Assembly: GCA_029948255.1 (NCBI GenBank)
Contig: JALIZF010001717.1
Coordinates: 1-64,000, forward strand
Length of the DNA: 64,000 nucleotides
Direction of reading: 5' to 3'
Origin: Telmatactis stephensoni
Taxonomy: Eukaryota; Cnidaria; Anthozoa; Actiniaria; Isophelliidae
In this document: positions 54,901 to 60,936 of the stretch, piece by piece
Position numbering within the stretch: the stretch's first letter is position 1
Layout: the number at the start of each line of letters is the position of its first letter
Notes under the pieces: generated by a model
Seen by the model: only the letters and a program-made list of their open reading frames with translations
Databases searched by the model: none
What the model was told of the DNA's origin: nothing
Translations under genes and position numbers: made by a program

Positions 54901-57900
54901 ATTGAACCAGAACTTTCTTATAATAGCAATACACTGGAGAAATCAAATACACAAGAGAATTGAGTCAAATGACTTTGCATAATAGCTTTTAATTACTTTA
55001 TTACTTCAAATGAACCTTTATTGTTTCTTTCATTGAAACAGACTTTCTACACATCCGTGTATTTTTTTTATAAGAAATTTCTGGTTCGATAATGCTAGTG
55101 ACTAAATATAAACTAAATAGCAACTAAATAGGCACAAATAACTTGATCTTATTTCACAGACATATGAAATGCACTCTATTAAGATAACGAAAACAAACTC
55201 AAGTGCAAGCTTCAGCAAACTGCATGAATGCTGAATCCTTATTGAGAAGTAGCACTTGTAAAGTTTCATGACACTTATCTCAGCTCGTTTCGCTTCTTAC
55301 TGCTATCACGGTAATCCAGTGTTTATTGTGAAAAATAATTTAATTTGCGGTTTTAGGGCGATTTTAGTCTTCTTTCTAGAAACAAACTCTTCCGACACAG
55401 TTTCGCAAAGAAAGCACTTAAATCATAGAACAAACAAATAAACCAACAAACCAACCAACCAACTAACTAACTTACTGACTAACTAACTAACTTGCTAACA
55501 AAACTACCAAACAAACTAACTAACTACCAAACAAACTACCAAACTAGAGTGATTTTCATCGGACTGTGAAACAATTACTAATAGTCAGTGTTTAATAGTG
55601 TCTAGTAGTTGTATTGCAACAAAAGAAAACAATGGGTGCAGAGTCTATTAGTGTCTATTAGCTTAGTAACTATTTCACAGTCCGGTGAAAATCACTCTAC
55701 CACTGAAACGAACTAATGAACTAACGAACTAAATAACGAACTAACGAACTAACGAACCAACCAACCAACCAACCAACCAATTAACCAACCAACCAACCAA
55801 CAAAAATCCCGAATCCCGCAAAAATCGCCCAATTTTTTTTCTTTCTTTTTTCTTCATAAAATAGATCTTTTTGTAGCTAGAAATTCGTCTTTGAATAAAT
55901 TTTGGATTTTAAAGCCGTCTTTATATTTTTCTCACCCCACGTAAGAAAAAATGACAAGGCAGGAGTGTTCAGCGACTGCCCGTCCCGACTGCCTCTGATC
56001 ATTACCCTCAAAAAGCACTTTCATTATCCTCCAATCGACACAAATCCCCGTCCAGTTTTTGATCAATAACTATTCTTGCTTGAGTTAAAATTTCATTCTC
56101 CAACGAAAATTACTTCCCGAGATATTTTGGTCACAACATCAAAGTAATCCAACCTACCAAACTACGGTACTTGCTCCGAGGATACCAACGGAATTGCCTC
56201 GTTTTCGTGAGTCCATAATTGAACCTAAGCCGGGAGGGCACCGATCAAATGCCTCGCTTTCTTGATAACTTAGGTTTGAGTAAATGACGTCATTTGCATA
56301 CAATTTAGATGCTATCCTTGATAATTTTGACTCTCTCTTTTGAATATAAATAAAATATGTTGCTGTGTGATTATAGGAGCTATAAAGCTAAGTTCAACCG
56401 AGTTTCAAGTCATTTAAATAGGCCATTTGTATGGCGTCATTTTACTACAACTACCACTGAGAATGCTCTACGAATTTTCTTTCTTACTCAGATTTTGATT
56501 CCCTTTTGAGCATAGTCGAACAATTGGCACTAATTATTTTACAAAATTAAAGAAAATGGGCAAAGCATTCTGGTAGTTGTAGTATATATATGACGCCATC
56601 ATGCAAAGGCCTATTTCATCGTCGTCCCACTTTAAGTAAATGCGTTTTTTAATCTACAATGGAACCACTGCAAAAGATATCCAAGTTGAGTCCCGTTCTA
56701 CTTAACTAGCAATATTCCGACTGCTTACTAATTCGAAACCGAAATAATTATAACACAAGTTAAAATATCACGACTGATTTACTTTCTCGTGATGGGGGAC
56801 TTCCAGGTTAAAGTTGTAAAATATTTAATTCTATGCCCAAACGTACACAATATAACCTCCAAAAAAGTGCAAAACTTACTATATCTGCCACTCTAGAACG
56901 GAACAGCCTGGGCAGCCTGTGAGATAAGTTCTTCCAAAATGTCTTCCCGAATTTCGATACGCTGCAGACAGTCAGTTACATTTGTCATTAACATAATACT
57001 AAGGTAAAGAGATACAGACAGTATTCAATTAAATGATGAAAGTAACTACTATATAATCTATTGCACGGAAACATGAAGGGTTTTTCCATAAAGCGGAGTA
57101 CAGTAGACAGCACTCAGTGCCTGTGTGAAAACCCTAAACCAGTCCACTACATACATACATACATATTAACTAAAAAAAATAAATGTTTAGGGGTAGAGTG
57201 CTTACAATATATCCGTGAAAACTTTGCAAGGAATTGCACTAATTTGTACAATTTTAACAATAGAAAACAAAGGATTTCGCGCTATTTTGTACAGTTTAGT
57301 TTGCTAACTTTTTCACGGATATATTGTAAGCACTCTACCAACCTCCCAAAATAACTTGAAAGCTAAAAATGCTTGAAAGTTGGATTGCATTAAGAATTTA
57401 AAAATTGTTATTGGGTCACAGTTAATATACATAGATAATTTTGTTTAAATAGACTATCACAGGTACTATACATATATACATTTGTTATTTATAAATAGTT
57501 GCAAACAATAAATAAGATAAATAGGATTAATAATTACAAATATAATTACATTATTGTTCACTGTTAACAGTTTCCTAATATATACTACTGCCTTGCTGTG
57601 ATAGAGTAAGTCATATAAAATGCATAGTATGAGGTCTTTCTCAGAAACTGAACTTTTCCACGTTTTTCACTTTCTACCAAAGAAACACTAAAAAAGAAAA
57701 TCTGCCATGCAAACGAACTTCCTGAAGGGTGCACAAAAGAATTTTTGGATCAAAACTGTGACGCAATTTGATAAGACCATATTGCCCTAACATTATTTCG
57801 TAAATTCTTGCGCCATTTATAAACAATTGGTGACGACAAAGTTTGACCTAAACATGAATTGCTTTTGTTTTATTATAACGTACGTGTATATCGATCTTGT

Positions 57901-59624
57901 GAGCTTGTTTCTTTCTCTGCCGCAAGAATAGATTGAAATGGCTTTGAGTTCTGTTGCTTCAAGAAAACGGAAATTCTTATTCGTACAAACTTTAATTTGT
58001 TTTTACCTCTTGTTTTATCATTTTATAGGGCACGAATTTCGGTAATAGTGATAAAGCAAAAAGGTGTATTTGAATCTGGATACATGTTTCAAATGTTTGT
58101 GAGCCAGCTTTGTTGTAGCTTCGTATATCATCTTCAGCTAGCGCCTGAGGAATGTTCTTTATTGCTTGGTTGGCTGCATCATTCACAACTTCGTAGGAAT
58201 ATTATCTGGTTTATAGCACATTTTATTTACTCAATTCCCCACAAAGTAATACTATATATATTTTCTATTTTCTCATCCCCTATTCCTGTAGTACACTCAC
58301 GAGATTGTTTTGAGACATATATTCATTAATATTATCATTATTCATTATTCATCGATGTCGAGTATATGATACAGCTCAACGGAAATTGAAGTGCTTAGCA
58401 CATTCCATGTGCATAATTTTAGAATCATAACTATTTTTGAATAAATATATTTTAGTGACTTTTGCTCAACCCATAAACTAATGACATTAGGATATGCTGG
58501 ACACCGGGACCATCCATGTGCCGTTCTCAATTCAAAATCGAGTTAAACCATATTATGAGGCTGCCTCTCGTGTGATGAATGCCTAGGACATTCTAAATTG
58601 AACCAGCTGTTTACTAAAAGCAGAACTGTCCTTGTATTTGACTGTAACAATTTGGTACGGCTTATCGCTGATGGGCATTGGTAAAACTTATTCCCATTGC
58701 TTTTGACTAAAAGCGTCACGTATAATTTTTGTTTTGGGTGTTAAATGAATAGCTCTGCATTGCTAAAAGCTGATGAGCGATTTGCCCGTAGTTTGCAAGT
58801 ATGTGACCAGAGTGGTTTTCATTTGACCACGAAGGAATAGACAAACTAATAGTTGGCAGTAAACTCTAAAACCATTGTTTTCTTTTGTTTCTTATCAACT
58901 ACTACAAACTAAATAGTCATTATTCTTTCACGGTCAAATGAAAATCACTCTAGTATTCTTTTGTGTCTATTAAACTATTATGTACTAACATTCAATTTTT
59001 ATTTCGCGGTTTTTTTTGCGCTCTATTTTTATTGTTTTCTTTTATATCTTTTTGACCATTACATATGTACACTGACCTTGTTTCACGGGTTAAATTAAAT
59101 CGTGCCAAGACACGAAGAAGATGGGGCTTTGCTCTAGTTTAGCCAAAAAGTAATACATAATAACAGATAAAAATATAGAATATCACATCCTTTTTCTTGA
59201 TAGTCTCTTTAGTGCCATAGCACAATTTCATTTCATTGAAGCGAAACGGAAACACGCGAGTCGATCTTGAATTGAATACTTTGTCTTAGGGGAAAAATCA
59301 CTTGATTGAAAATATCACAAAGATCTTTGCACAGATCGAACTTTAATTCGAAATTTATATATGAATATGATATCGAAGTTATTGGTAATCACATGAAAAG
59401 AAATCAGTCAGTTAATTCAAAAATAAAACAAGCCAAAGGTGACTAATTCTCCTTTGTTGTCACATTATGGTAAAATTTCAACCTGGAAACACTATTCATT
59501 AACATAGCCCAGTGCATCGGGATATCAGCACTACATAACAATGTTTTATTGACTTACCTTCAACTTGTAGCAGCAGTAAGACTACGATTATTACACGGAA
59601 GTATTTAAGTTCACTGTCGTCCAT
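13635..59624 (-). CDS. Receptor tyrosine phosphatase, discoidin-Ig-FN3 type
   Basis: Thirty-five minus-strand exons, given in the grouped entries, sum to 5,130 nt and keep compatible splice phases throughout, giving 1,709 residues. Order by residue: signal peptide 1-22, F5/8C 24-178, Ig 180-292, FN3 modules at about 293-890, juxtamembrane module 891-1031 with RRKRR at 936-940, membrane span about 1043-1067, phosphatase D1 about 1138-1440, D2 about 1455-1700. D1 keeps every catalytic element: KNRY, WPD (D1316), HCSAGVGR (C1349, R1355) and the QTEEQY loop. D2 keeps Cys and Arg but has WPS and QC. Known R2B phosphatases (PTPRK, PTPRM) share the Ig-FN3-cleavage-site-TM-D1-D2 order but start with MAM. 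The start is set by a hydrophobic signal peptide on a 67-nt exon whose phase matches the F5/8C exon. The first intron is 8.7 kb, so an alternative 5' exon cannot be excluded. No polyadenylation signal was seen close to the stop. Confidence 0.88.
13905..14155. repeat. (TGAC)n microsatellite in RPTP last intron
   Basis: About 250 bp of TGAC units, decaying to TGAT at the right side. It produces artificial Ser-Gln repeat ORFs on the minus strand. It lies between the last two coding exons of the phosphatase gene. Confidence 0.95.
15615..16570. repeat. Direct repeat pair, about 75 bp
   Basis: A segment with CTGACTCCTT, CATTACAAAAA and CTATCACGTGATTACA at about 15,608-15,690 recurs in the same orientation at about 16,490-16,560, inside a phosphatase intron. 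Confidence 0.7.
16058..16463. mobile_element. Two adjacent small foldback elements
   Basis: Arms at about 16,058-16,115 and 16,258-16,315 share GGTATATAGCTATTTCAAAA and ACGACCGAAAGGAA as inverted copies; another arm copy lies at 16,600-16,650. Immediately after, 16,337-16,463 is bounded by GGACATTTCGCGTCAAA and its inverse. No coding content. Confidence 0.6.
17332..19670 (-). mobile_element. Non-LTR retrotransposon (jockey/CR1-like), 5' truncated
   Basis: A single open frame of over 760 codons on the minus strand. It begins in the C-terminal end of an apurinic-type endonuclease ([14 protein letters not shown], catalytic SDH) and runs through reverse transcriptase blocks: [59 protein letters not shown] and MYADDTHI. 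It ends with the usual C-terminal segment ([18 protein letters not shown]). The upstream frame closes near 19,665, so the 5' half is missing. A T/TTTTA simple tail lies at about 17,250-17,300. It sits in the phosphatase intron before the FPQYWPS exon, same orientation as the gene. The intact long frame suggests a young insertion, although it cannot move by itself. Confidence 0.92.
20105..20340 (+). repeat. tRNA-derived SINE remnant
   Basis: Box A-like GGCACAGTTGG and box B-like GGTCCCTAGTTTGATCC are correctly spaced, followed by a non-tRNA tail with CCTCTTTCCTTTCTG. Too degenerate for a tRNA gene. Confidence 0.5.
20674..20990. mobile_element. Miniature inverted-repeat element, 317 bp
   Basis: Ends CAAGAGAAAATGAGGTAAGA and the inverse of CAAGAGAACATGAGGTAAGA. 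No ORF. Lies in the intron between RPTP exons 30 and 31. Confidence 0.7.
21338..21472. repeat. Two tandem hairpins
   Basis: CTTCTGATTGGACGTATCGT followed by TTTTCTCACG and a return strand GATACGCG occurs twice in tandem. Each unit is itself an inverted repeat, and a partial third CATTCTGATTGG follows. Confidence 0.75.
22079..22517. mobile_element. Harbinger-like foldback element, TCA target site
   Basis: Ends GGGGTGTACATGGC and the inverse of GGGGATGTTTACAT, with internal CTAGGATCATCCTAG palindromes near both ends. Flanked by TCA at 22,076-22,078 and 22,518-22,520. A 3-bp target duplication and G-rich ends fit the PIF/Harbinger group. Confidence 0.6.
22722..28678 (-). CDS. RPTP exons 20-28: phosphatase domain D1 (active type)
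   Basis: Exons 28,542-28,678; 28,371-28,458; 27,279-27,343; 26,278-26,317; 25,987-26,084; 25,349-25,465; 24,888-25,042; 24,097-24,232; 22,722-22,871. Motifs in order: [14 protein letters not shown] (phosphotyrosine loop), [46 protein letters not shown] (general acid Asp), PLLVHC joined to [10 protein letters not shown] (nucleophile Cys and Arg, split by a phase-2 intron), and MVQTEEQYAFVH (Q loop). Everything required for tyrosine dephosphorylation is present. Substrates cannot be read from sequence. Confidence 0.95.
23262..23445. mobile_element. Harbinger-like foldback element, TTA target site
   Basis: Ends GGCCTGGCTCAAACTAGCAA and the inverse of GGCCTGGTTCACACTAGCAA, flanked on both sides by TTA. 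The centre is also palindromic (CATAGCGACATAAAG). A related degenerate segment lies at about 28,000-28,060. Confidence 0.7.
23542..24025 (+). repeat. Two adjacent tRNA-derived SINE copies
   Basis: The second copy (from about 23,741) has a recognisable tRNA-like head (GGTGGCCGAGTGGTTAGACC, GGTTCGATTCCCGG) and a body with TCCGGGTCCTCCGGTTTTCC, ending near TAAATAAACAG. The first copy (23,542-23,735) is older with the same body (TCTCCGGGTTCT, CCTCCCTCAG). Short ORFs over the heads are by-products of the SINE. Confidence 0.75.
26155..26260. repeat. Pyrimidine tract next to RPTP exon 23
   Basis: CT-rich low-complexity DNA with a C run, ending about 20 bp downstream of the exon 23 donor. Confidence 0.9.
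26408..27074. mobile_element. Foldback element, 667 bp, long imperfect arms
   Basis: The whole segment is an imperfect palindrome. It begins CTACTCAAGCATGTTAAGGC and ends with the inverse; TTAAAATTTTAAG and CAAAATGGGGTGG blocks recur inverted in each arm, meeting near 26,740. ORFs on either strand are mirror images, not genes. Confidence 0.8.
27549..27689. mobile_element. AGAGTG-family palindromic element
   Basis: Left end AGAGTG-ATCGCACTTAATCC-GTGAAA; right end, read inward, AGAGTG-ATCACACTTTACCC-GTGAAA. TA on both sides. No coding content. Confidence 0.85.
29187..31243 (-). CDS. RPTP exons 17-19: membrane span and inner juxtamembrane
   Basis: Exon 17 (31,129-31,243) encodes [13 protein letters not shown] and an unbroken hydrophobic run to ALLVWRR, a single-pass span with a basic stop-transfer. 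Exon 18 is 29,834-29,937 ([11 protein letters not shown], very basic). Exon 19 is a short 29,187-29,222 ([11 protein letters not shown]). The exon 19 acceptor is ambiguous: AAAAG| keeps the frame, while the earlier TCTAG| does not. Confidence 0.82.
31540..31563. repeat. Poly-A run
   Basis: About 24 A in a row in the intron between the transmembrane exon and exon 16; possibly the tail of an old retroposon. Confidence 0.8.
31640..33266 (-). CDS. RPTP exons 14-16: juxtamembrane module with RRKRR site
   Basis: Exon 14 is 33,170-33,266 ([16 protein letters not shown]), exon 15 is 32,299-32,566 and exon 16 is 31,640-31,697. Exon 15 continues [12 protein letters not shown] into RRKRR, then [18 protein letters not shown] and [10 protein letters not shown]. 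This is the membrane-proximal module found in R2B-type phosphatases, where a furin-like protease cuts after the basic run and the two halves stay associated. Exon 14 is needed to keep the frame: exon 13 ends in phase 1 and exon 15 starts in phase 2. Confidence 0.85.
33021..33154. mobile_element. AGAG-family palindromic element beside exon 14
   Basis: Left end AGAGCA-GTTTTCGTATGAGT-GGGAAA; right end inward AGAGAA-GTTTTCGTATGACT-GGGATA. TA flanks both ends. It ends 15 bp from the exon 14 donor (33,170). Confidence 0.75.
33345..33575. repeat. Degenerate minisatellite, unit about 20 bp
   Basis: Repeats of AAGGTGTCAGTAAGTTGTTGG and variants, abutting the donor of RPTP exon 13. Confidence 0.8.
33582..35028 (-). 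CDS. RPTP exons 12-13: fibronectin III domain 6 (split)
   Basis: Exon 12 is 34,925-35,028 ([20 protein letters not shown], then KKYI) and exon 13 is 33,582-33,780 (CNCNEF insertion, [33 protein letters not shown]). The intron between them holds a nested pair of foldback elements. Confidence 0.9.
33924..34431. mobile_element. Foldback element with 7-bp target site, disrupted copy
   Basis: Ends CAAGAGACCATGATACTAAG and the inverse, flanked by ATTTAAC at 33,917-33,923 and 34,432-34,438. The arms contain AGTAACTTCGCCATCGCG and its inverse. A second foldback element is inserted in the right arm at about 34,167-34,397. A clean copy lies at 61,702-61,979. Confidence 0.85.
34167..34397. mobile_element. 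Nested foldback element
   Basis: Begins GAGAGCTTAAGCAGGAGAC and ends with GTCTCCTGCTTAAGCTCCC; inner arms continue with TTTTGTCAACGCGGACG and its inverse. It sits inside the right arm of the surrounding element, so it arrived later. Confidence 0.8.
35624..36268. mobile_element. TTAA-flanked inverted-repeat element
   Basis: Terminal GGTGATTCCTC at the left and GAGGAATCACC at the right, with TTAA immediately outside at 35,620-35,623 and 36,269-36,272. A TTAA duplication is typical of piggyBac and Kolobok transposons. The interior has no transposase, so it is non-autonomous. Confidence 0.7.
36700..37017 (-). CDS. RPTP exon 11: fibronectin III domain 5
   Basis: Complete FN3 domain: [20 protein letters not shown], then a Cys-containing insertion (CAEVPCG), [19 protein letters not shown] and [11 protein letters not shown]. 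The extra Cys residues may form a local disulphide. Confidence 0.92.
37290..37505. repeat. Dispersed repeat, copy A
   Basis: Contains CTAACAGAAAATGGCGGGAA, TTTTGCGAATGAAATAGGCT and CAATCAGATCGCGCGCTCG. An inverted copy lies at 48,024-48,275. Confidence 0.7.
38491..38778 (-). CDS. RPTP exon 10: fibronectin III domain 4
   Basis: Complete FN3 domain: [44 protein letters not shown]. Symmetric phase-1 exon ending TATA|GTGAGT. Confidence 0.92.
39267..39569 (-). CDS. RPTP exon 9: fibronectin III domain 3
   Basis: Complete FN3 domain on one phase-1/phase-1 exon: [36 protein letters not shown] and [11 protein letters not shown]. Confidence 0.92.
39905..42056 (-). CDS. RPTP exons 7-8: fibronectin III domain 2 (split)
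   Basis: Exon 7 is 41,983-42,056 ([17 protein letters not shown]) and exon 8 is 39,905-40,127 ([38 protein letters not shown]). The phase-0 intron after the conserved Trp is typical of FN3 domains interrupted in the B strand. Confidence 0.88.
40229..41450. repeat. Direct repeat pair around SINE and AT-rich DNA
   Basis: A CTAACCACACCCTATTTCC segment continuing to AATGTAGGTTTTGAAT occurs at about 40,229-40,310 and 41,360-41,440 in the same orientation. A degenerate tRNA-like SINE head lies between them on the minus strand at about 40,495-40,570, and an ATTGT tandem at 40,660-40,682. Confidence 0.6.
42531..42633. repeat. Short palindrome
   Basis: TTACACGG and GAAGATATGGAGTTTATCTT are mirrored by AGATAAACTCCATATCTTC and CCGTGTAA, with a loop containing GTGAAATATTTCTTTTCAC. 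Confidence 0.85.
43178..44330 (+). mobile_element. DNA transposon A inside the Crypton, 8-bp target site
   Basis: Terminal TAGCCTGCGTAGCGGCCCT at the left and the inverse of TAGCCTGCCTAGCGGCCCT at the right, both continuing into purine/pyrimidine tracts (AAAAGGGAGGGGG). Flanked by GGTTTTTT at 43,170-43,177 and 44,331-44,338, an 8-bp duplication as made by hAT or P transposons. The 1,153 bp interior carries a broken plus-strand coding region. Confidence 0.85.
43532..43986 (+). pseudogene. Coding remnant within transposon A, zinc-finger-like
   Basis: Plus-strand frame from 43,532 with [28 protein letters not shown] and [19 protein letters not shown]. The C-x2-C pair and pattern loosely resemble ZAD-type zinc-binding domains. 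Near 43,735-43,760 the sense jumps to another frame and continues with [27 protein letters not shown] and an acidic end, stopping at about 43,986. It may be the start of the transposon's own DNA-binding protein or a captured host exon. Confidence 0.4.
44613..45707. mobile_element. DNA transposon B inside the Crypton, 9-bp target site
   Basis: Ends CAGAGGAGGAACGCACACC and the inverse of CAGAGGAGGAGCGCACACC, matching for about 36 bp with three differences. Flanked by TTCTTGAAC at 44,604-44,612 and 45,708-45,716, a 9-bp duplication. It splits the Crypton frame between a PWFKN-like and a KAPVGQNK segment. The interior has no convincing transposase. A 9-bp duplication is seen in MULE and Merlin groups; the assignment is open. 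Confidence 0.85.
46600..46690. repeat. Short palindrome with TGATATCATCACATGTGA motif
   Basis: TGATATTATCACATGTGATG is mirrored by TGATATCATCACATGTGAAT across a CTGATTGG loop, just upstream of the Crypton remnant. Confidence 0.8.
47089..47373 (-). CDS. RPTP exon 6: fibronectin III domain 1
   Basis: One exon encodes a full FN3 domain: [36 protein letters not shown] and [13 protein letters not shown]. The conserved Trp, Tyr and Leu positions of the fold are visible. Bounded by TTGCAG| and |GTAAGT, both phase 1. Confidence 0.9.
47856..49783 (-). CDS. RPTP exons 4-5: Ig-like domain
   Basis: Exon 4 is 49,552-49,783, exon 5 is 47,856-47,962. The first Ig Cys lies in [10 protein letters not shown], followed by the core Trp in IEWYSG. 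The second half (exon 5) contains [15 protein letters not shown] and ends with VAEVKVILG. Exon 4 ends in phase 2 and exon 5 restores the frame. Confidence 0.8.
48024..48275. repeat. Dispersed repeat, copy B (inverted to copy A)
   Basis: Reverse complement of the 37,290-37,505 repeat: CGAGCGCGCGATCTGATTGG, AGCCTATTTCATTCGCAAAA, TTCCCGCCATTTTCT. Contains no gene. Confidence 0.7.
48977..49255. mobile_element. Two adjacent small palindromic elements
   Basis: AAATAGATCAGGCGTAGCT at 48,977 is mirrored by AGCTGCGCCTGATCTATTT at about 49,085. Directly after, AACAGCTGATATTGCACT is mirrored by AGTGCAATTTCAATATCAGC, ending about 49,255. Confidence 0.75.
49876..49905. mobile_element. Solo end of an AGAGTG-family element
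   Basis: AGAGTG-CAAACAATATATCC-GTGAAA preceded by TA; no matching inverted end found nearby, so it is a truncated copy. Lies in the intron between RPTP exons 3 and 4. Confidence 0.6.
50003..50813 (-). CDS. RPTP exons 2-3: F5/8C (discoidin) domain
   Basis: Exon 2 is 50,488-50,813, exon 3 is 50,003-50,147. Diagnostic discoidin motifs are present in order: IPDSSFTAT, then [19 protein letters not shown], then (exon 3) [18 protein letters not shown] and IRFIPTRWH with LRVEVYE. In known proteins this beta-barrel binds lipids, collagen or glycans at the cell surface. The domain is about 155 residues, the usual length, and its exons join cleanly in phase 0. Confidence 0.93.
53200..54292 (-). mobile_element. 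Non-LTR retrotransposon remnant (CR1/jockey-like)
   Basis: Minus-strand reverse transcriptase C-terminal half: [39 protein letters not shown] and [11 protein letters not shown] (FADD catalytic box), then [15 protein letters not shown] and VQRRANQ. Near 53,410 the frame shifts and the sense continues in a second frame ([38 protein letters not shown]) to the stop at 53,200. The N-terminal half and endonuclease are missing. It is older than the 17-19 kb LINE and of a different lineage. Confidence 0.9.
54496..54735. mobile_element. Palindromic element with GAGACCTTAAG ends
   Basis: GAGACCTTAAGATTGACGTT at the left and the inverse of GAGACCTTAAGACTGACGTT at the right, about 50 bp of matching arm with CGGCAAA cores, TA on each side. 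Confidence 0.85.
54817..55177. mobile_element. AGAGTG-family palindromic element, long arms
   Basis: AGAGTG-CATTTCATATGTCT-GTGAAA at both ends, arms of about 110 bp (TAGTTGCTATTTAG, AGTCACTAGCATT), TA flanks. 361 bp, non-coding. Confidence 0.88.
55546..55698. mobile_element. AGAGTG-family palindromic element
   Basis: Left AGAGTG-ATTTTCATCGGACT-GTGAAA; right inward AGAGTG-ATTTTCACCGGACT-GTGAAA. TA flanks; lies between two microsatellites. Confidence 0.88.
56421..56611. mobile_element. Palindromic element with TAGGCC ends
   Basis: GGCCATTTGTATGGCGTCAT, then ACTACAACTACCA, mirrored by TGGTAGTTGTAGT, ATGACGCCATCATGC and AAGGCC; TA outside both ends. Confidence 0.8.
56890..58200 (-). pseudogene. 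Two small coding-like segments, unknown origin
   Basis: At about 58,080-58,190 the minus strand reads [20 protein letters not shown], then [11 protein letters not shown], up to a possible donor (ACAT|GTATCC). At about 56,899-56,964 a segment after a CTGCAG acceptor-like site reads [20 protein letters not shown] and stops. Both have protein-like, amphipathic composition, but the splice phases do not match and no known domain is recognisable. They could be exons of a decayed gene inserted in the first phosphatase intron. Confidence 0.2.
57195..57336. mobile_element. AGAGTG-family palindromic element
   Basis: AGAGTG-CTTACAATATATCC-GTGAAA at both ends, TA flanks; 142 bp. The outer 26 bases are identical on both sides. 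Confidence 0.9.
58809..58951. mobile_element. AGAGTG-family palindromic element at the duplication edge
   Basis: The right end read inward is AGAGTG-ATTTTCATTTGACC-GTGAAA; the left end is AGAGTG-GTTTTCATTTGACC with a decayed inner box (ACGAAG). Its right half also occurs in the inverted duplicate at 62,874. Confidence 0.8.
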
Positions 59625-59690
59625 AATTGCACCTAGAATATATTGTATTGAGCCTCGTTTTGATGACGTCATTAGTAAATACCAAGCCTC
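58905..59690 (-). repeat. Left arm of inverted duplication
   Basis: Contains the phosphatase signal exon, its donor and first-intron sequence (AGTTCGATCTGTGCAAAGAT inverted, CGTGCCAAGACACGAAGAAG). The same blocks recur in reverse at about 60,798-62,922. Confidence 0.85.
59558..59624 (-). CDS. RPTP exon 1: start and signal peptide
   Basis: Begins [10 protein letters not shown], then a hydrophobic run [10 protein letters not shown], then VEG. It ends at GAAG|GTAAGT in phase 1, which joins exon 2 at G|GT TGT. A near copy sits in opposite orientation at 60,870-60,936. Confidence 0.8.
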
Positions 59691-60029
59691 GTTGTGATGC
59701 CATCGTGAGTAGGTATCAAGCCTCGTGTATGTTCATAACGCGCAAAAATAACATGAGAGCATTGGCAAAGATCCAATTAGCTTTCTTACATGTACAAGTG
59801 CGTTATGACTCACAAATTTTCCGGGATCAAAGTAGTTTCTATTTTTAATCAGCCGAGGACACAGAACCTAAGGAATGAGTAAAAAGTGAATATAGAAACA
59901 GTTAAGCCGTAGAGGTAGTACCTACCCCCAAAAAACTTAACGTATCATGAGGTAAAAATAACAATACTATTTCCAGGGACCCCTATATAATACTCCTTTG
60001 CAAAATGAAATCAAATAAAAATATTCGGT

Positions 60030-60185
60030 CTTTTCACGCGTCACGGATAATTAAAAAATCCCTTTCACGTTCACAAAAAAATCAAAAGTTGCTTTCACGT
60101 GGATGCAAAAAGATTTTAGACCTCAAATCACGTTTCACGTGAAAATAAATCAGCCATTCACGTTTCACGCAAAAGCTATAGAGAA
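60030..60185. repeat. Cluster of TTTCACGT/TTCACG motifs
   Basis: At least seven TTCACG-type words (TTTCACGCG, TTTCACGTTCAC, TTTCACGTGG, TTTCACGTGAAA, TTCACGTTTCACGC) in about 150 bp between the two divergent signal exons. Could be repeat decay or a cluster of protein-binding sites. Confidence 0.5.
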
Positions 60186-60649
60186 CCCTGTATTTCCAAT
60201 CATTCAGGATAACCATTTTGTTATTTTCTTTAAGAAGCAGAAGATTCACGAATAAATATTATGGGAAATCAAAACAGAAGCAGAAGAGTTTCAACCCATC
60301 AGTCGCATGAAGGGTAGTACATGGATTTAAAAAGTGAATGATAGGCTCTACTTTGACTACTCGTGGCACATAGAGCTATTCTTTATGCTAACTTTACGAC
60401 TCGACCTTCCACTTAAATGAACTATTTATTTTCAGCTTTTAGCTTGTAAAATACCGTGTTCCGTACCGATCCTCTACAAGCGTATAAATATGTATAAATA
60501 AATCAATGTATTTGCAGTCTGGACTAGATTAACCAACTTTCAGTGATTTCTTTGAGTTATCGAAGCTAAGGCTCAAAAATTGTTTCTCATAACCCGCAAT
60601 GTCATAAAGTACGATATTTAAACGAGACTCAATACAATCCTGCGTGGCT

Positions 60650-60765
60650 GGCTCTAACGAGAAGGGAGAGGGAGGGGAACCCACTTTCTCTTCTCCTCCT
60701 CCCCTTCTCTTCCCCTCCCCCTCCCTCCCCCTCCCCTTCCCCTCTCCTAGAGCCAGTTACGCCGA
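60650..60765. repeat. Purine/pyrimidine palindrome with TGGCTCTA ends
   Basis: TGGCTCTAACGAGAAGGGAG leads into a GA tract, then a CT tract ending CTCCTAGAGCCA. A miniature inverted-repeat element whose arms are nearly pure GA/CT. Confidence 0.7.
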
Positions 60766-60869
60766 CTAACTCGATACCTACACGAAAGCATCAGAGCGAA
60801 GCTTGGTATTTACTAATGATGCCATCATAACGAGGCTCGATACATTAAACTCTTAGCTTAGACGCAGTG

Positions 60870-60936
60870 ATGGACGACAGTGAGCTTAAATACTTCCGTG
60901 TAATAATTATAGTCTTACTACTGCTACAAGTTAAAG
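60870..60936 (+). CDS. Duplicate RPTP signal-peptide exon
   Basis: Opens with ATG and encodes [20 protein letters not shown], then VKG, ending AAAG|GTAAGT in phase 1. Its length (67 nt) and phase match the exon at 59,558-59,624, and only two residues differ. The open frame and preserved donor suggest selection or recency. It would start a second phosphatase-like gene running to the right; no later exon of it lies in the window. Confidence 0.6.

Larger units (their letters stand above)
50814..59557. other. Large first intron of the RPTP gene
   Basis: The 8.7 kb between the signal exon and the F5/8C exons. It holds an old LINE, (AAC/AACC) microsatellites at about 55,437-55,545 and 55,715-55,800, and several palindromic miniature elements. 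No extracellular-domain exon was recognised in it. Confidence 0.6.
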
